From CAUPWF01 sp044425815 (GTDB lineage Bacteria > Bacillota > Clostridia > Lachnospirales > Lachnospiraceae): a stretch of 8,034 nucleotides of DNA. Location of the stretch: contig JAWXVA010000107.1 in the NCBI GenBank assembly GCA_044425815.1, positions 1-8,034 on the forward strand. The letters run 5' to 3'. The notes under the pieces are model-generated. The model worked only from the letters and a program-made list of their open reading frames with translations, was not told where the DNA came from and searched no databases. Below, piece after piece: positions 4,635-8,034 of this stretch. How positions within the stretch are numbered: the stretch's first letter is position 1; each line of letters opens with the position of its first letter. Position numbers and translations under genes: made by a program.

Positions 4635-4721
4635 GATGTTCTATTCCAAGTTCTCGACTTTTCCATTTTGCGAAACATCCCCATACCGTATGCCTAGAAA
4701 ATCCTAGCACACTTTCTAACT

Positions 4722-5570
4722 TTACATATTCAAAAACAATAAAGCTAACATAATAAATCCAACGCTCACCTTCTGCATCTTATCTAGTTTCTCTCTAAGT
4801 AATATATAACTTACTGTAATTACCACTAGGATACTTCCGACACTGTACGTAGGATAAGCTAAAAATGCTGGAATCTTACCCAATGACTGTAGCAGAAATA
4901 ATGTTGAAAGATAGTTGGGAATCCCAATTGCCACTCCTACAACACATTCTTTTTTCCCTATTTTCTGATGCTTGTAAATAGTAACAATAATACAAATTAC
5001 TAATGCAACAAAGAATGTGATTAGAAGGAACCAATCCGCCAATTCCATCGAGCATGTTTGCTCAAATACTTTGGACATACTATCTGTAATTCCACCCAGA
5101 ATCATAAGCAAAATAAGATCGCGTAACACTATTTTAACTTCAATGTCTTTGTTACCCTTTCCACTCATTCCCATGAGAACAAAAGCAATCAACACTAGGA
5201 AAATCCCAACAACTTGTACTACTGATGGTATTTCCTTATAGAATAAAATAGATAGTAATGTCGGAACAACCACTCCTAACCTTACAAATGTCGCCGTCAA
5301 AATAGCGCCATTTTTCACAACATTAATCTGATTATAACTCATACAAACTAGGTATAAAATTCCATTTACCAGTCCTAGCACCATAGCCATTCTTCCACTC
5401 ACATCTGAAAAAATAGCCGTATTTTTCGGCATAAATATAATCGCCATAATCACACATGTTATGTAATTGCAAGTTAACATTGCATATCGATTCTCTGTAT
5501 ACTTTGAACCTATTTTCAATACTAATGTGATACATGAACTACAGATTATTGCCAAAATAAGATATATCAA
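4722..5570 (-). CDS. EamA/DMT-superfamily membrane transporter
   Basis: This 282-residue, very hydrophobic protein has about ten predicted membrane helices (near residues 2-20, 30-47, 62-79, 88-110, 117-136, 150-167, 178-199, 209-228, 235-256 and 265-281), arranged as two five-helix halves as in the drug/metabolite transporter superfamily. The repeat signature shows as 'FYKEIPSVVQVVGIFLVLIAF' at the end of half 1 (quoted here only as its span, residues 110-130) and LLREKLDKMQKVSVGFIML near the C-terminus. Such proteins export or exchange small metabolites; the substrate is unknown. The start is a TTG at 5570 with GAGG 8 nt upstream; no upstream ATG fits. The gene has its own promoter behind the peptidase terminator. 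No clear terminator is seen in the 74 bp before the Rpn repeat. Confidence 0.85.
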   Translation of the reverse strand: MIYLILAIICSSCITLVLKIGSKYTENRYAMLTCNYITCVIMAIIFMPKNTAIFSDVSGRMAMVLGLVNGILYLVCMSYNQINVVKNGAILTATFVRLGVVVPTLLSILFYKEIPSVVQVVGIFLVLIAFVLMGMSGKGNKDIEVKIVLRDLILLMILGGITDSMSKVFEQTCSMELADWFLLITFFVALVICIIVTIYKHQKIGKKECVVGVAIGIPNYLSTLFLLQSLGKIPAFLAYPTYSVGSILVVITVSYILLREKLDKMQKVSVGFIMLALLFLNM

Positions 5571-5623
5571 TTTCTTTTCCTCTACTTCCCTATTTATTAC
5601 TTGTAACGCTAGAATATATATTC

Positions 5624-5629
5624 ATTATA
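5624..5629 (-). promoter_or_regulatory. -10 element of the transporter gene
   Basis: A consensus TATAAT (5629-5624 on the - strand) lies about 54 bp before the TTG start. No good -35 is found at 17 bp; the best is TTCACC at 19 bp, which lies inside the terminator hairpin of the preceding peptidase operon. Confidence 0.45.
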
Positions 5630-5634
5630 CTTCA

Positions 5635-5678
5635 AAAAGAAGTTCTAAGGTGAATATAATCACTTCAGAACTTCTTTT
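5635..5678 (-). terminator. Strong, probably bidirectional terminator after the peptidase gene
   Basis: AAAAGAAGTTCT (5635-5646) pairs perfectly with AGAACTTCTTTT (5667-5678), and the stem extends inward with AAGGTGA/TCACTTC (two imperfect positions) around a 6-nt loop (5654-5659). Read on the - strand the T-rich end of the stem follows the hairpin, 33 bp after the peptidase stop. The + strand also continues GTTTT, so it can work both ways. Confidence 0.85.
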
Positions 5679-5710
5679 GTTTTATGATTTACAAATATTT
5701 AGACTAGCTT

Positions 5711-6751
5711 TTAAATATCTAATGCGTATGCAACTATTAATTTCGCTGTATTCTCTAAACTCTTAACATGCGTACGTTCTACACCATGTGAACAATATAC
5801 TGGCATTCCAAATGCTGCTGCATAAATATTATTCCCCGCCTTAAGTGCTACACTCGCATCTGATCCATAGCGATAAAATACGTCTAATGCATAGTCACAA
5901 TTTGCTTTTTTAGCTTGTTCTATAATTCGACTGGTAAGTTCTCGATCATATGGAGAATAAAAATCCTTGCTACAAATTCCAACTTGGAATTCATCCGCAT
6001 CGTAATCAGGACCAATCAATCCAATGTCAATAGAAACAAATTCTTCAACTTCTTTTGGTAGATATGCTCCACCATGCCCTATTTCTTCGTAATATGAAAA
6101 ACCTAACAAAGTACGATATTTCGGTTTGAGGTTATTATCTTTTAGATATTTTAACATTGTAAAGATAGAAGCCACACCAGCTTTATCATCTATATAGCGC
6201 GATTTTATATAGCCGTTTTCAGTTTTGCTATAATGCGGATCAACTGATATTATATCCCCATTTTGAATCCCTAGTGCTTTAACATCCGCCTTCGATTTAA
6301 CAGGTTCATCTAGAAGAATCATCATCGTATCTTCATTACGTTCTAAGGTTTTAACATCGTCAAAAACATGAATTGAATGTGATTGGCACGTATGAAGACC
6401 TGTATACTTTCTCCCATCACGTGTATGAATGGTTACTGTCTCACCTTCCCAGCTAGTATGTAACACACCACTAAGATTTCTTATACGTATTTTCCCATCA
6501 TCATCAACTGAACGAACAACCATACCTATCGTATCTAAGTGAGCTCCTATTAAAACAGTTTTACTATTATCTTCCCCATCCATTGTGATATATGCTGTTC
6601 TTTTTCTGTCATATGTTACTTCATAACCTAAATCCGCCGCATATTTCTCTACTAATGGCTTAATCATTTCATCATAACTAACTGGACTTGGAGTATGTAC
6701 CAAATCATAAAAGCACTGAACTAAATAATCCATATCTACCTGTATATTCAT
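5711..6751 (-). CDS. M42-family metallo-aminopeptidase (glutamyl/TET-type)
   Basis: This 346-residue cytoplasmic enzyme has the full two-metal site of M42 peptidases: GAHLDT (His71, Asp73), YIDDKAG (Asp188/Asp189), the catalytic-base pair YEEIG (Glu222, Glu223), SIDIG (Asp242) and ERTH (His328). The length is normal for the family. M42 enzymes form large tetrahedral complexes that remove N-terminal residues from short peptides (family knowledge). The ATG at 6751 has GAGGG 5 nt upstream. It starts 37 bp after the stop of a peptide-binding protein with no terminator between, so they are probably co-transcribed: import of peptides followed by breakdown. Residue preference cannot be told from sequence. 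Confidence 0.93.
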   Translation of the reverse strand: MNIQVDMDYLVQCFYDLVHTPSPVSYDEMIKPLVEKYAADLGYEVTYDRKRTAYITMDGEDNSKTVLIGAHLDTIGMVVRSVDDDGKIRIRNLSGVLHTSWEGETVTIHTRDGRKYTGLHTCQSHSIHVFDDVKTLERNEDTMMILLDEPVKSKADVKALGIQNGDIISVDPHYSKTENGYIKSRYIDDKAGVASIFTMLKYLKDNNLKPKYRTLLGFSYYEEIGHGGAYLPKEVEEFVSIDIGLIGPDYDADEFQVGICSKDFYSPYDRELTSRIIEQAKKANCDYALDVFYRYGSDASVALKAGNNIYAAAFGMPVYCSHGVERTHVKSLENTAKLIVAYALDI

Positions 6752-6788
6752 AATTACCCTCTTTTCAGCTTTTCAACAATATTATTTT

Positions 6789-8034
6789 TTAATAGTGTAA
6801 ACTTTCAAAACGCTCATTACTAATTGAAGAAGCTGTAAATCCTTGTAAGTCAGCATCCATCGCTACCATTCCACTCCATTCGTTTAATGGTACCCATACA
6901 GCATCTTCATCAAGAATTTTCAAAATTTCTGCTTGCGATTCTGCAATTACTGTTTCATCTGGATTGTACGCTGCTTCATTAATTAGATTATCTACTACTT
7001 CGTTTTCGTAGAATGCAAGGTTACCACCTGCTCCCGCATTAGTACTTAGGAATAAAGGTCTATAAGTGTTATCTGGTTCAGCGTTTGCAATCCATCCACT
7101 TAAGCATGCATCATGATCGCCCAAACCTGTTTTTTCGTAAAATGTAGCTGATTCCATCATTTCTACATTCATAGTAACTCCGATAGCTGCTAAGTTTGCT
7201 TGAATAACTGTAGCTGCACGTTCTCTAGTATCCCCAGCGATATAACATGTAAATGAGAACCCATCTCCATAGCCAGCTTCCTCTAATAACTCTATCGCTT
7301 TATCTGGATCATAATAATATTCCGTTTCTACCTCTTGATATCCAATAGCTGCTGAACTAAAATATGTATTACTTACAACTCCTTCACCATCAACCATAGC
7401 TGTTAAAACGTCATCTTTATTAATCGCATAGTTAAATGCTTGTCTTACTAACAAATTATCAAATGGTTCTACTGTCTGATTAAACGCGAAATATTCAAAA
7501 CGAGTTGATGTGAATTCTACTAATTCTAAATCTTCACTTTCGCGGATACGTTCAGCATCTGTAGTTGGAACTGCCATAAGTATATCAATTTCTCCATTTT
7601 CCAAAGCAATGGTTCTAGCTGTTTCTTCTGTAATAACAACAAATTCTAATCCATCATTTTGAGCTGCACGATCTTCATCAAAATAATTATCAAATTTTGC
7701 TAATGTAAATGAAGCTCCTGGTACCCATTCTACAAATGTGTATTGTCCTGTTCCCATTGGATAATCTGAAATAGATTCTCCAGATCCTTCTATTTCTTCT
7801 ACGTATGCTTTATTATAAATTGCTGTAGATGAATGTGCCAAAGAAGAAATAAGCGTGTTCGTTGGCGAAGACACTTTTATTTCAAATGTTAAATCGTCAA
7901 TGATAGTAATACTTTCAATCATACTTACCAAATGACCAACTTTAGCTGATTCTTGTTGACGTTCAAGAGAAAACTTAACATCTTCTGTTGTTAGAATAGC
8001 ACCATTATGGAATTCTACTCCATCTTTCAACGTA
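6789..8034 (-). CDS. ABC transporter solute-binding protein, family 5 (peptide type), 5' end missing
   Basis: About 414 C-terminal residues are visible; the frame is open to the window edge, so the signal peptide and roughly the first 100-120 residues are outside. The visible part starts TLKDGVEFHNGAILTTEDVK, the well-known inner segment of SBP_bac_5 proteins (LRDGV-FHDG-PLTAEDV). It continues with MGTGQYTFVEW, VRQAFNYAINKDDVL and IELLEEAGYGDGF, all family hallmarks. These lipoproteins or secreted proteins capture oligopeptides, dipeptides, nickel or sugars for an ABC importer. The M42 peptidase directly downstream favours peptides (inference). The TTG at 8030 is an internal Leu codon, not the start. 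Transporter permease and ATPase genes would be expected upstream, beyond the window. Confidence 0.93.
   Translation of the reverse strand, partial: TLKDGVEFHNGAILTTEDVKFSLERQQESAKVGHLVSMIESITIIDDLTFEIKVSSPTNTLISSLAHSSTAIYNKAYVEEIEGSGESISDYPMGTGQYTFVEWVPGASFTLAKFDNYFDEDRAAQNDGLEFVVITEETARTIALENGEIDILMAVPTTDAERIRESEDLELVEFTSTRFEYFAFNQTVEPFDNLLVRQAFNYAINKDDVLTAMVDGEGVVSNTYFSSAAIGYQEVETEYYYDPDKAIELLEEAGYGDGFSFTCYIAGDTRERAATVIQANLAAIGVTMNVEMMESATFYEKTGLGDHDACLSGWIANAEPDNTYRPLFLSTNAGAGGNLAFYENEVVDNLINEAAYNPDETVIAESQAEILKILDEDAVWVPLNEWSGMVAMDADLQGFTASSISNERFESLHY

Larger units (their letters stand above)
3661..4647 (-). repeat. Right copy of the ~1-kb direct repeat
   Basis: This is the partner of 2031-3038, collinear and 21 bp shorter because one heptad unit is missing. 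It ends at 4647, where the DNA becomes unique (AAGTTCTCGAC...). Beyond the linker on the left, copy C instead matches copy A to about 3422. Confidence 0.85.

Noticed and set aside
3422..4647. Classical insertion sequence with terminal inverted repeats
   Set aside because: Comparing the two ends of the copy C segment I find no inverted repeats and no target duplication; B and C also end differently on the 3' side.
4502..4684. 60-residue frame on the - strand
   Set aside because: It lies across the copy C promoter and the repeat boundary, has no clear ribosome site, and its counterpart upstream of copy B is not kept beyond 3038.
4692..4709. Hairpin after the transporter gene as a terminator
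   Set aside because: The stem is only about 6 bp with a bulge, and no T-run follows on the - strand.
5017..5766. Short frames antisense to or overlapping the transporter (5017-5241, 5332-5535, 5467-5766)
   Set aside because: All overlap a gene with clear membrane-protein character and lack ribosome sites or recognisable sequence.

Overview
The window is A+T-rich, uses good purine-rich Shine-Dalgarno sites with several TTG starts, and carries PD-(D/E)XK 'Rpn'-type putative transposase genes, an M42 peptidase and a family-5 peptide-binding protein. Together these suggest a Clostridia-class Firmicute, probably Lachnospiraceae (inference; no marker gene is present). Apart from one broken + strand gene, every gene is on the - strand.

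Right side (4722-8034): ordinary housekeeping or transport genes. The 3' part of a solute-binding protein of a peptide ABC transporter runs off the right edge. It is followed 37 bp later by an M42 aminopeptidase, probably in one operon (import, then hydrolysis of peptides). A strong inverted-repeat terminator ends that unit. Immediately beyond it a promoter and TTG start serve a 10-helix EamA/DMT-type transporter.

Middle (1191-4647): an accessory block built from three copies of one PD-(D/E)XK nuclease (Rpn/PDDEXK_2) gene. Copies B (1804-2790) and C (3434-4399) are complete and share about 1 kb at roughly 97% identity, including 248 bp of upstream DNA with an identical promoter. Their C-terminal tails differ. 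Copy A (1202-1568) is a 3' remnant with an internal deletion, fused head-on to the 3' end of a broken short-chain dehydrogenase gene (1570-1734, + strand). All three copies keep a strong internal GGAGG site and ATG at the start of the C-terminal domain. This could give a separate 88-96 residue protein, as in the gene-within-gene Rpn toxin/antitoxin arrangement described in E. coli. Between B and C is a 395-bp gene-free spacer with three 41-bp palindromic units. Each has the same 9-bp arms (TTACAGTCT / AGACTGTAA) and a loop of exactly 23 nt; the outer two lie in a longer repeat of about 110 bp.

Left side (1-1095): an MBL-fold metal hydrolase with its own extended -10 promoter, then the 5' end of an unrecognised gene (1-150) that leaves the window. 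Between them are two 18-bp direct repeats.

The most interesting items are the internal translation starts in the Rpn genes (especially the one kept in the otherwise dead copy A), the swapped C-terminal tails, and the fixed-architecture palindrome cluster between the two intact copies.
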